From positions 400,735,889-400,799,888 of the forward strand of contig NC_081408.1 in assembly GCF_030272615.1 (NCBI RefSeq): a stretch of 64,000 bases of DNA, given 5' to 3'. Position numbers and translations under genes: made by a program. Source of the DNA: Cryptomeria japonica. Lineage: Eukaryota; Streptophyta; Pinopsida; Cupressales; Cupressaceae. Below the pieces are notes generated by a model, which saw only the letters and a program-made list of their open reading frames with translations, did not search any database and was not told the origin of the DNA. Shown piece by piece: positions 45,521 to 55,027 of the stretch; position 1 is the stretch's first letter; each line of letters starts with the position of its first letter.

Positions 45521-47025
45521 TGATGAATAAATGATGAACAGTTAGTACCAAACCAGTACTGAGAGGGGGGGGGGTGAATCAATACAGGCAAAAACAATTT
45601 TCCTAAACCGGTTTGACTGCAAACACTGCACTTGATTAGCAAGCAATAAAATCGGTCTAGATCAGATAAACATAGTGAGAATGTGAAAGACACAAATCGA
45701 TAACCCTTAGCTTTCCATACAATCTAATACCTCATTTCCACTTCACCCTTATGCATAAACAGGTAATCTATCATAAAAAATATAACGACTGCTAGTTCAA
45801 CATATTTTACTAGTTTGACATAAAACACTAAACCATCACATGAAAGGCATCAAACATGACACACTAATTTTTCATGTGGAAACCCAACAGGGAAAAACCT
45901 CGGTGGGGATGAATACCCACAAGCTACTCTTTGAACTCTTTTGAAGCCCGCTCTATTAGGAGCCTAGTCCGGTTAAAGACTATTACAATAGGTTCTGCTA
46001 GGAACCGATCCTGCTAGGGATCACCCAGTTAAGGGATGGATAAATACCCTGTTAAAGGTTAGAACCCTGTAAAAGGTTACCTCGCAAGAGGATTTGAAGA
46101 ACTCATTGAATTGAGTCACCCTGTTAAAGGATTTACATAAAATCCTGTTAAAGCTACCCGGTTAAGGGATTTTCCAACTGTTGAAATGGTTAGAAGTCAA
46201 TAGGTAATACACTAATCTGATAACAACACTCAATGCCAAGGCAGATCCACTTTAGCTCCTTTTCTTCTGCAATCATACTTTGCAGGTATCAACACACTTC
46301 TCTGATCTAGCAAGAATCAAGTATCACTCACTCGGATACACACATAAAATTTGCCAGCAACTTCAACATGAAAAACATCATCAACCTTATAGGAAACAGA
46401 TAGGTCGGTAGCATAAACCCTAAACCCTAAACATTTAGGTTTTACAATCCAGTCGGTTCAATCTTGATCGTTAATCAAATTGCATCGAATACAACAGTCT
46501 TGAACAGATCTCAAGATGTTCTCCAACGTTCATTCTTTGCTTCTTCAGGAAGCTGATAACTCATCACGCGCTCTCCAATGTTTACAAAGACTTTGCACAT
46601 TCCCGAGGTAGATAGGATCAATCTCCATGCAAGATCCTCAAGGAAATCCTTCACGCACACAAGGCTGACGTGGCAACACTTATCTGGTCTTCATTACAAT
46701 GCTAACTCATCACAAGATGTCATCAGTTGAATCGCACAATCTTGGAATGCATCAACCGGAAACCCTGAAGTTGAGAATACCAACCAGTAGTCATGCCAAG
46801 TGAAACCCTGATACAAAAATTCCATTTACCGGTTCTTATTCCAACATACCGGTTCACCTTGAACAAACACACCGCTTCACTTTTTCACAAATACCGGTTT
46901 ACATCATCATACCGGTTCTCTTGCCAGTTTGTTTACTACAACATACCGGTTCATACTTCAGCATATTGACATCAATGACAACATACAATATCATCATGTC
47001 ATCATGCTCTGCACATATGCCAACA
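45521..47025 (-). repeat. Copia 3 5' LTR
   Basis: The 1505-bp LTR (minus strand TGTTGGCATATG to ATTTATTCATCA) pairs with 39571-41116. Both contain the minus-strand CACCCCCCCCCTCTCAGTAC run near the end and a TATA-like TCCTATAAGG (minus strand) at about 46386-46396. Confidence 0.93.
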
Positions 47026-48679
47026 AATAGAATACTGAACCATTTACCCTGACATTATCAGAAAACTCAACTGCAATTGAAGGGCAACACAGAGAACCTA
47101 AAAATCAGAAAACACCAAGGTATGTAAGGCTAAATCATTTTTAAAAATCAAATCATTGGAGACAAAAACATGAGAGCTATGACAAGGACAAGATTGGCAA
47201 ATCAAGAGGTATGTTTCATTTCTTAGATTGAACTGACATCGGTAGTTGAAGCTTGTAAAGATGAATGTTGGATGAAAGCTATGGAAGATAAATTAGATCA
47301 GAGAGAAAATAACAATACTTGGACTTTAGTTTCTCGACCTAAAAATAAGAATTTTATTGGAACTAAATGGGTTTTTAGAAACAAACTGAATGAGGATGGA
47401 CAAGTTGTAAGAAACAAGGCTAGATTAGTCTGCAAAGGATATTCTCAGAAGGAAGGAATTGATTATGGTGAAACTTTTGCACCGGTAGCTAGAATTGAAG
47501 CAGTTATACTATTTCTTGCTTATGCAACCTATAAGAACTACAAGGTCTATTAGATGGATGTTAAGTGTGCATTTCTGAATGGAGAACTTGAAGAAGAAGT
47601 CTTTATTGAGAAACCAAATGTATTTTTACTGACAGATGATAAAAATATGGTTTATAGAGTAAGGAAAGCCCTATATGGACTAAAACAGGCTCCTAGAGCT
47701 TGGTATGCAAGGTTGGATAACTATCTTTTGAAGCATGATTTTATTAAAGGTAATGCTGATAGTAACCTATATTATAAGATCACTAATGATAATATTCTAA
47801 TTATTGAAGTATTTGTTGATGATATCATTTTTGGAGGTGAAGAAAAATTGTGCATGGAATTTTCTGATAACATGCAGAGTGAATTTGAAATGTGTATGAC
47901 TGGAGAAGTAAGATTTTTTCTAGGTTTGGAGATTACTTAGAGTAACAAAGACATATTTATCTGTCAGACTAAGTATCTAAGGGAATTGTTGAAGAAATTT
48001 GGTATGGAAAATTCTAAACCAATTAGTACTCCTATGGTTACAAGTGAAAAATTATTAATTAAGGATGTATCCCCTTCAGCAAATTCTACAAGATATAAAT
48101 ACATGATTGGTGGTTTGCTATATTTAACTCAAACTAGACCGGATATAATGAATGCAGTCAATATTGTATCAAGATTTCAAAGTAATCCAAGAGAAAACCA
48201 TGAAAGTGCAGTAAAAAGGATATTTTGGTATTTGCAAGGAACAATTGAATATGGTTTATGGTACCCTAAAGATGATGACTTTACTTTATGTGCATATACA
48301 AATGTAGATTGTGCAGGTGATGTTGATGACTAGAAGAGAACATTCGATGGAGCATTCTTCCTTGGGAAGAAGTTGGTTTCATGGATCAACAAGAAGCAGT
48401 CATGCATTTCTTTATCTACTGCTGAAGCTGAATATGTTGCAGTTGCAACCAATTGTACTCAAGCTCTATGGATGAAGCAGATGTTGAAGGATATACAAGT
48501 GAGTTGTAATGACCTAGTAGTTATCCATTGTGATAATTGTGCAGCTATTGACATATCAAAGAATCCAATATTTCACTCCAAGACTAAGCACATATCAATC
48601 AAGTATAACTTTTTGAAGGAAAAGGTGGAAGCAAAATAAGTTAGATTGGTTTATGTGAACATTAAAGAGCAGATAGTCA
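47026..48679 (+). pseudogene. Copia 2 reverse transcriptase and truncated RNase H
   Basis: After the duplicated AATAG the copia 2 tail of integrase resumes, then RT at 47272-47940: [76 protein letters not shown] and the intact catalytic FVDDIIFGG at 47812-47838. A stop at 47551 falls between two halves and another at 47938. RNase H (47986-48679) reads CAYTNVDCAGD where the first aspartate of the usual TDAD is N, then SLSTAEAEYVAVA and HCDNCAAIDISKNP. It is cut off at 48679 in the C-terminal tail. Confidence 0.9.
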
Positions 48680-49804
48680 CTAGTACATTTGGAGCTGATT
48701 TCCGATGGCTGTTTGTCGGATTTGCGATGAATTTTTGTCAGAGTGCTAACAAAATCAATCGTCGAATTGGTCGACGATGCCATACCCATTGGAAATACGA
48801 CAATCCAATGGACTCTGCCGACGTTGTATGTCCGCCGATTACATTGTCGGTCGAAAGCTTGGTAGTCGTCGTAATTCCGACGATGATAATTTTTATCAAA
48901 AAAAAATAATTATTATCGATGTTGGCGTTTCCTTCCTTCGATGGCTCTTTTATATTGACGAGCCATCGAAGGAAGGAAATGCCGATGAATTCTAGAAAGG
49001 ACTCACCAAAGATAATAACTTCATCGACAAAAGATATCGAAGAAAGCAGAGAGGGTCTTCATCGACAGGAAAAGTTCTCAAGGAAATAATACTATCAGTA
49101 CCCACCGAAAGGAGCGTTTTCATTGAAAGAATAATATCGATCCAACAAAAGGAAGCTATATTGATAAAAGATATCAATGAGGATATAGGTTTTGAGGAGG
49201 TTAAAAGGCATGTTCTCGATATGCGTGGTTTTGCTGATGTAACTTTATCGGTGAGATAATAGACTCATTCATCGACAGGGCATAGTGATATCGATGAAAG
49301 AAGTATTTCGATGGAAAAATAAAGGAACACACCGAAGCCCAAGGTTTCTTCGACATAAGACCTGATGGATATCAAATATGTTTCGATGAGGAGATAGCCA
49401 TACTGATCGAATACAGTATTTTGATGAAGGGAAAAATACTTGATCGAAGTAATATTTGAAACAAAAGTATTGTTGATAGAAACAAAGAGATCGATGGACT
49501 AAAGAAACAAATGATTGAAAGACATATCCTCATCGAAATGATTATTGATTAGCGCAAAAATCAGAAACAAATCCCACAGAAGGTCATATTGCCATTAAAT
49601 TCAAACGTGTGCCCGAGTGACCATTGTCCAAACCACCATTACTAACTGATTAAATACGCCATAAGTAGTGGATCAACATCAAAGGACACAACCTTAAGGA
49701 ATTCACAGGTGACAAACTGAAAGCAGGAATTGGGTGAATTCACAGATAAAGCTCAGTAATTCAAAGTAAGTTGTTTGCATATAGACCTCTTTTTTAAAAT
49801 TCAA
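48680..49804. other. Non-coding upstream block of the A/B family, CGA-rich
   Basis: No gene is visible. The first 240 bp are rich in CGA/TCG words (GATTTCCGATGGCTG, GTCGAATTGGTCGACGATGC). A long hairpin is at 48924-48983. From about 48975 to 49130 the sequence matches 59345-59500 upstream of copy B (ATGCCGAT...TTC.AGAAAGGACTCA, AAAGATAATAACT). The words ATCGATGA, TTCATCGA and GATATCGA then recur every 20-60 bp up to 49500. 49560-49804 is a leader-like stretch to the ATG of the A copy. Confidence 0.6.
48924..48983. other. Near-perfect 24-bp-stem hairpin
   Basis: The arms TTTCCTTCCTTCGATGGCTC (48928-48947) and GAGCCATCGAAGGAAGGAAA (48960-48979) are perfectly complementary. Three more pairs and a G-T wobble extend them (GGCG at 48924 with TGCC at 48980). 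The loop is TTTTATATTGAC. The related sequence before copy B (about 59305-59360) keeps only parts of the arms. Confidence 0.9.
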
Positions 49805-52800
49805 ATGGAATCATCATCTAAAACTAATAAGACCAGAAAGGGAAAAGAACCTATCGCTGTAGAAGAAAAACCTAAAAGATAGAAAAGGGAAGGGCGTTCT
49901 TTGGCCCAGGACCTGATTGACCAGTGGCCATCATCCAGTTTGAGGTCCAAGAAGATTAGCGCTGATGAGGAAGGCCTGGAGGACCAGTTTGAGGATCTTG
50001 GAGACATATGGACATAATTGAGAGGGTATGAATTATTCATATATGGGCACAACAGAAGAGTTTCGCTCAACCTATCAACAATTTATGGCGATTGAACTTA
50101 GGAAGGTTAGTTGTGGCTAATGTATTCATGAATGTGGAGCTCATGAAGGCATTGGCAAACAATTATGACCCTAAAACCAGGACCATATATAACTACATGG
50201 GTGAGCCAAATCTTGCAATAAAAAAGGACGTTATTGACACCGTGTTCGAGTTGGATTGGTGATTTGAAGAATTGATTGACCTCAAGAAGTTAACAAGTGA
50301 ATATTTTAACCTAGAGCACATTTAAAAAATGTGGAGACTCCCTATACATAGACCTAGGAATGCAGGGTCCTTAGTGCCACTAGGCCAGGATGACAAAGCT
50401 CCCTATGATGTCAACTCTTTCCATCCATATTTCAAGTATACCTATTACTGTATTGCCCAAGTGCTAGGGATAAAAGCCCATCCTTTGATGGATGTTGCAG
50501 CCATGGTAATTTGTGCCGATTTGCAGTCTATGGACCCCCGCTTCTTTGATTTTTTTGCTTATTTGGTTGAGGTTTTGAATCATGGGTTAGAAAAGTTAAA
50601 GGGGGATGTCGTCAATGTTCATTTCAAGCATTATTCCTTACTTATGAATATGCTATTGTATGTGGGCCAAGATGAAGGGTTATGGCCAGAAGAGTTATGT
50701 GTCAAGACATATGACAATGCTGGGATGAGAAAACCAGTGCAACTATGGGTTTCTTCATGGGACCAGAGGTATGCGAATAATCAATATTGGCATTTTGAGG
50801 AGTTCTTTGTCAAGCCATTATATAGACTGTTGGGATGCCTGTGTGATCATGCCCTTGCACCAGAGGTTCAAAGATTCCTAAGACCAAAAGATTTCACTAA
50901 AGATCCCTCAATTGAACACAATTGGGGAGATTGGTATTGTTTTTTAGTCTGAACACAAGTCAGGGTATATGGGTTCAGAGGGAGGCCATACTTACTACCA
51001 CTTACAATCCCTAATAGAGTGGCTTGTCTGGAAATTGTGAGGCAACTATCAATAGTGAGTACAAAACATCTGACAAGCCATGGGAAACAATCAATTGTAC
51101 CTGGGTTGTTAGTATTTTTAGATTTTATTGTGAAAAGTTCAAAGAGTTATGGCCTGCTGCACACAAAATTGGATTATTATGGCATGGCTATGGGGGATCC
51201 AAGGCCTACTTTTGATCTTGAAGGATACATAAGGATAGCCCTGTAATCACAAAAGATGAAGGTTGGAGAGCATAAATCTTACCTACCGGATGACCTCATT
51301 AAGAACATTGGTAGAGAAGAGGCCAGAGTGAAGCGAATAAAGTTTGAGAAAGCAATGCAGACTTATAAATGGAAGATTTTTAGAAGGAAAATGGATGAGA
51401 ATGTGCTACAAAAGATTGAAGACCCCTTGGAGTTGGCCAACAAACTTGTGGAGCATGAATTGGAAATACTTTAGGGAGTCCTGCCTCATGTTTTTAGGAA
51501 TTACATTGATACTATTAGGAATATAGAGCCTTTGGCTCATATGTCCCCTGCTTCCACATCTGACATCATTCCATTCACTCCTCGAGAGGATTACCCCCCT
51601 GGTTATGAAAAGGATACACCAATAGAATTGGCAATAGGACAACTAAATGTCTGAGAAGTGGCTAACATCAGATTTATGGAGCATGAGGATTTCATTGCTG
51701 ATAGTGATTTCATTGCTTCCAAGGAGTTCACCGCATTCCTCTATCAACATAAAGGATCTCAAATTAGGAATAACATGAGAAATAGTGAAGAAGAGCAGCA
51801 GCTTCAAAAGTTACAAGAGGAGATGGATCTTGTGATGAGAGAAATGACACCTGAGAAGGGAAGACAGTTGCTTAAGGAAGCTAGTGTGCTATTATACTCT
51901 GGATGGGACATGAACTCTGCCTTGTTGTTTGATGGATTCCTTAAGAAACAGGACCCAAGTAGGAAAATGATGCTAAAAGAGATTGATAAACTCTTTAGAG
52001 GATTAGGATATGATCCAGATCAGAAGGCTCTTCTACAGTGGGCTATCTATCCCAAAGATAAAAGACCTATATTGGTTGATACAGAAGAAGATTTTGGACA
52101 TTTGATGGTGCAGTAGGTTGGAAAGACTGACTCTAGAATAACTGCCAAAAAGAATTTGGATGTTGCTAAACTGAACCAAGGTCAGATAGAGTTTCTGGTC
52201 TGAGAAAATTCTACATACAAAATCCTATATGAGAAAACTGATGAAGAAAAATAGAGGCTACAAGCAAGATTGCTTCAGATTGATTCAAGTACCAGTCAAA
52301 CATGGATGACATACGGTGTTGACAGAGATGCCATAGATGCCTTGACAGACGCTATGTATTGGAGGAACAGGGCCAAAAAGACATCTCAACAAGTAGAAAA
52401 GGTACAACAAAAGATGGATAAGTTGATTCTAGAGATCATTGAACATAGGTTCAGAAGTATGATGCAAGTTACAAAAATCTATTGGAAAACATACATTGGA
52501 ATAGTCAGAGATTTGAAAGAGCATGAAAGGCTCAGGTCTTGGTTGGAAGACATGATGAATGACAACAATCTGATTAATCCAGGTGAGAAAATTGAAGTCA
52601 AGGCTTAGTTGAAGTCCCATGATGAATTGACAAATCAATTAAGGAAAGAGCTTCAGAGGCTGGATGATGGGAATAGCCCTAGGGTGCCCTCTTTTTATGG
52701 TAATGGTGAGTTAGTATTGTTCGAACACTGGAAACAAGAGATCATTGATGAGAATAATCGAGCAGTAGTAGAGTTGGATCGGGACAAAGAATTGTCACTT

Positions 52801-52950
52801 TGTGTTAAGCATATTCTATCCAATCATTTCCAGACAGAAAGTGACATGAGGACACTAAACAATGACATTCTAATGTATAAAGATGATAAGTACATTCAAC
52901 ACATAGGAATGCTGAACTTGTTTATCTTCCAGTTTGTTCTGATTGATTAA
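49805..52950 (+). pseudogene. Unknown long-ORF family, copy A
   Basis: I do not recognise this gene. The likely start is ATG at 49805 (MESSSKTNKTRKGKEP), and a frame change before 50329 leads into one frame that runs to a TAA at 52948 with about eight in-frame stops (50950, 51244, 51472, 51652, 52114, 52201, 52252, 52606). It is clearly homologous to copy B: GRLVVANVFMNVELMKALANNY, VQRFLRPKDFTKDPSIEHNW, VRVYGFRGRPYLLP and MTPEKGRQLLKEASVLLYSG each have a counterpart. The C-terminal third is charged and helix-prone (QVEKVQQKMDKLILEI, LTNQLRKELQRLDDG), probably coiled coil. An intact form would have about 1,050 residues. No catalytic motif or transmembrane segment stands out. Confidence 0.72.
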
Positions 52951-54939
52951 AAAATAGGTTTTAAGGACCCGAAACCATTACATCATGGAAAGAAAAAGAG
53001 CAGCAAAAGGATTAAAAGTCCGCATACATAACGACTGGCCAAAAGACCAGTGAACAGAAAGAACATCAAAACAACAAAACACAACAAAGAAACTGGGGAG
53101 ACGCAACATTGTAATTTTCTTTAGCAGGTCCTCTGCCTTTATCACCAACTCATCGTAGGTAGCCCCGATAGCTTTCAGCTCTTCCAGATCCTTGTTCATT
53201 TTCTTTTCCTTCCTCTTGCCTCTAGTGCGGGTTCTGGGACCTTGAGCTTCCCCAGTACCTTCAGCGTCCAGGTTAATTTCCTGGATTTCCTTGTCATCAT
53301 CAAGCTTACTGATGAGGGTATGCGTATTATTGGCCAAGATTTTCAGAATACTAAGGCTTTGCTCCGCGATATTCTTAAGGCACTCCTCAATTTTTTCCAC
53401 TTTGGTGACTGTATCCGAGAGTGTTTTTTCACTAGTTTCCGCAAGGCTTTTTCTGCCTAGCATCTCCTTTTCAATCTTCTCAAACCTGGGGTTAAAAGCA
53501 TCTCTGATGTCTTCTGCTTTAGCAATAGTGTTTTTCAAATCGTCGATATAGTTAGCCATTGTATTCCCCTCTCCTATATTAATGGTCTCTAGAATCAGGA
53601 CTCTGTTGTATAGTTTTTTATACTCATCCACAACTTTCTTGTAACCATCAATGAGCCATTCCATAGTTTTCATAAAACCATTCAAGCCCTCGGGAGGAGG
53701 GCCATAGGGGGGAGTCGCTTTTCCAGGGGTTACCTGTTCATCTTTAGGGATATGGAGGGTGAAGATAGTGTCGGCAGCCCTGAGAGTCTCTTCCATTGTC
53801 TCCTTTTCCAGGCTATGCTCGGCTTCCAGGGTCCTAGCTTGCTTGTCATCTTCCGGTTCCTTGCTAGTCTCCTCTTTTTTCTTATGCTTTTTCCGGGTCT
53901 GGGCTTGGTTTTTACTTTTCTTCTTCAGCAACCCTTTAGGGTTCTTCTTCTCGTCAGAATAATCTGAATCCTCTTCTTCTGAAGAGATGCTAATCAAGGG
54001 TTTGCTTTGAAGTTTTTTGCCCTTAGAAGATGAGGGTCTTGATTTCCTCTTCTTACTGCTCTCATACTCTGAATCATTAGAGCTATCCTCATTATTAGAT
54101 GAGGAATCATTGTCAGATTCCTCCTCCTCTGAAAAAGCAGAATCAGACATATCTTCCTCAGAGTCCACAGAGGGCTGCATCTGGTTAATTTGACTGGCCT
54201 TTAAATGGTCATAAATGAGGACCATAAGGCCTTGGTGCATTGTGATATCACCTAGAGGATTATCTTTGTAGGCTTTTAGGGAAGCATTCATTGAGAAAAG
54301 AAAGAAATAAAGAAAATTCACCTTATCATTATGCCTAAAGTGGTTTAACAGAACAAAATGATAGCCATAGACTTTCGTAAACCTACCATCTAGGGCAATA
54401 TACTGCATTAAAACAAAGAGAATTTCCCGCCAGGGTTTGGCAAAAGCCCTAGGTGGGTAATAGGTTTTGCTCAACTTTACCAGTCGTCTTTTCTCTTTCT
54501 CAGTAACCGGGTACCTTTCAATGGCTTCTCTGCTGACCTTCCCGTCTCTATAGAAGTTGCAGCCTTCCCTGTTGAGACCCGTAGCTTTAACAATTAAATC
54601 TTCATCAATTTCCACCATTTGGTCACCCATTTTTAGCATGCCCTTCTTCCAGTTTTTGCAGAAGAGGCTAGTTAACATTCCATCATGGCCGTGGAGTCTC
54701 TCTATGAAGTTCGAGAGACCACCCTTCTGCAAAATACCCCACACCTCCTCCTTCTATTTCCACTCCTTGCAACTACTTGGCTCATATCATCTCCTATTTC
54801 CACCCATGATGTCGCTTCTCACAGCCAAATTTTGAAACTTGCAGAGTTGGTAAAATAGAGAGCTTTTCGGAGCTAAAACAAATACCTAGAAAGCATGTGA
54901 GTTGTTGGCCGTAATGATTTGATTGATTAAAAAATAGGT
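52940..54939 (-). mobile_element. Retrocopy-like insert flanked by a 20-bp direct repeat
   Basis: TGATTGATTAAAAAATAGGT occurs at 52940-52959 and again at 54920-54939 with no mismatch. Between them lies a 1960-bp unit encoding one intron-less protein on the minus strand, with about 110 bp of leader and about 20-150 bp of trailer. A target-site duplication of this size is typical of LINE-driven retroposition. The minus-strand 3' end (…GTCCTTAAA) shows no poly(A) tail, and there are no LTR or inverted-repeat ends, so the mechanism is inferred. Confidence 0.6.
52978..54807 (-). pseudogene. Intron-less hypothetical protein, transposon-associated-domain-like N-terminus
   Basis: The minus-strand frame from ATG at 54807 has two early stops (TGA about 54789, TAG about 54754) and is then open for 588 codons to 52978. 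The N-terminal 160 residues (GLSNFIERLHGHDGM, EIDEDLIVKATGLNREGCNFYRD, YIALDGRFTKVYGYHFVLLNHF, ITMHQGLMVLIYDHLK) resemble the domain found in many plant transposon-related hypothetical proteins (Transposase_32-like, from memory). Residues 190-320 are low-complexity acidic then basic (SEEEESDNDSSSN, KKKSKNQAQTRKKHKKK), possibly nuclear. Residues 350-545 look coiled-coil (NTMANYIDDLKNTIAKAEDI). The last 40 residues are hydrophobic and may be read-through of a 3' UTR. Function unknown. Confidence 0.65.
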
Positions 54940-55027
54940 ATTGATGGCACTGATGTTATAATGAGTGATTTTCTCATTATAGAAATAAGTCAAAGTGCTT
55001 ACATCAGTACTTTTCATTATTACCCTA

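Larger units (their letters stand above)
39571..47025 (-). mobile_element. Copia 3: full-length Ty1/Copia element, Sirevirus-like, nested in copia 2
   Basis: This 7455-bp minus-strand element is bounded by LTRs at 39571-41116 and 45521-47025. AATAG stands on both sides (39566-39570 and 47026-47030), a perfect target-site duplication. Removing it plus one AATAG rejoins copia 2. The primer site follows the 5' LTR on the minus strand and a polypurine tract precedes the 3' LTR. Gag, protease, integrase, RT and RNase H are all present and largely open, interrupted by only a few stops and at least one frameshift. It is the best preserved element in the window. A solo LTR of the same family is in copia 1. 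Confidence 0.95.
34245..48679 (+). mobile_element. Copia 2: nested Copia element, 3' end missing
   Basis: The element begins with an LTR at 34245 and continues with primer site, gag, protease, integrase, RT and RNase H, all closely related to copia 1. It is inserted in Gypsy 2 just before its gag; TTTTG precedes the LTR. It is itself interrupted by an LTR-like block in gag (36128-37714) and by copia 3 (39571-47025). The RNase H breaks at 48679, inside KLVYVN-type sequence, where unrelated DNA begins, so the 3' LTR is either deleted or beyond the window. Numerous stops and a few frameshifts make it inactive. Confidence 0.88.

Noticed and set aside
53242-53967. Plus-strand ORFs of 70-90 codons within 52978-54744
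   Set aside because: They are antisense shadows of the 588-codon minus-strand frame, with low-complexity S and F runs from its acidic and lysine-rich tract.
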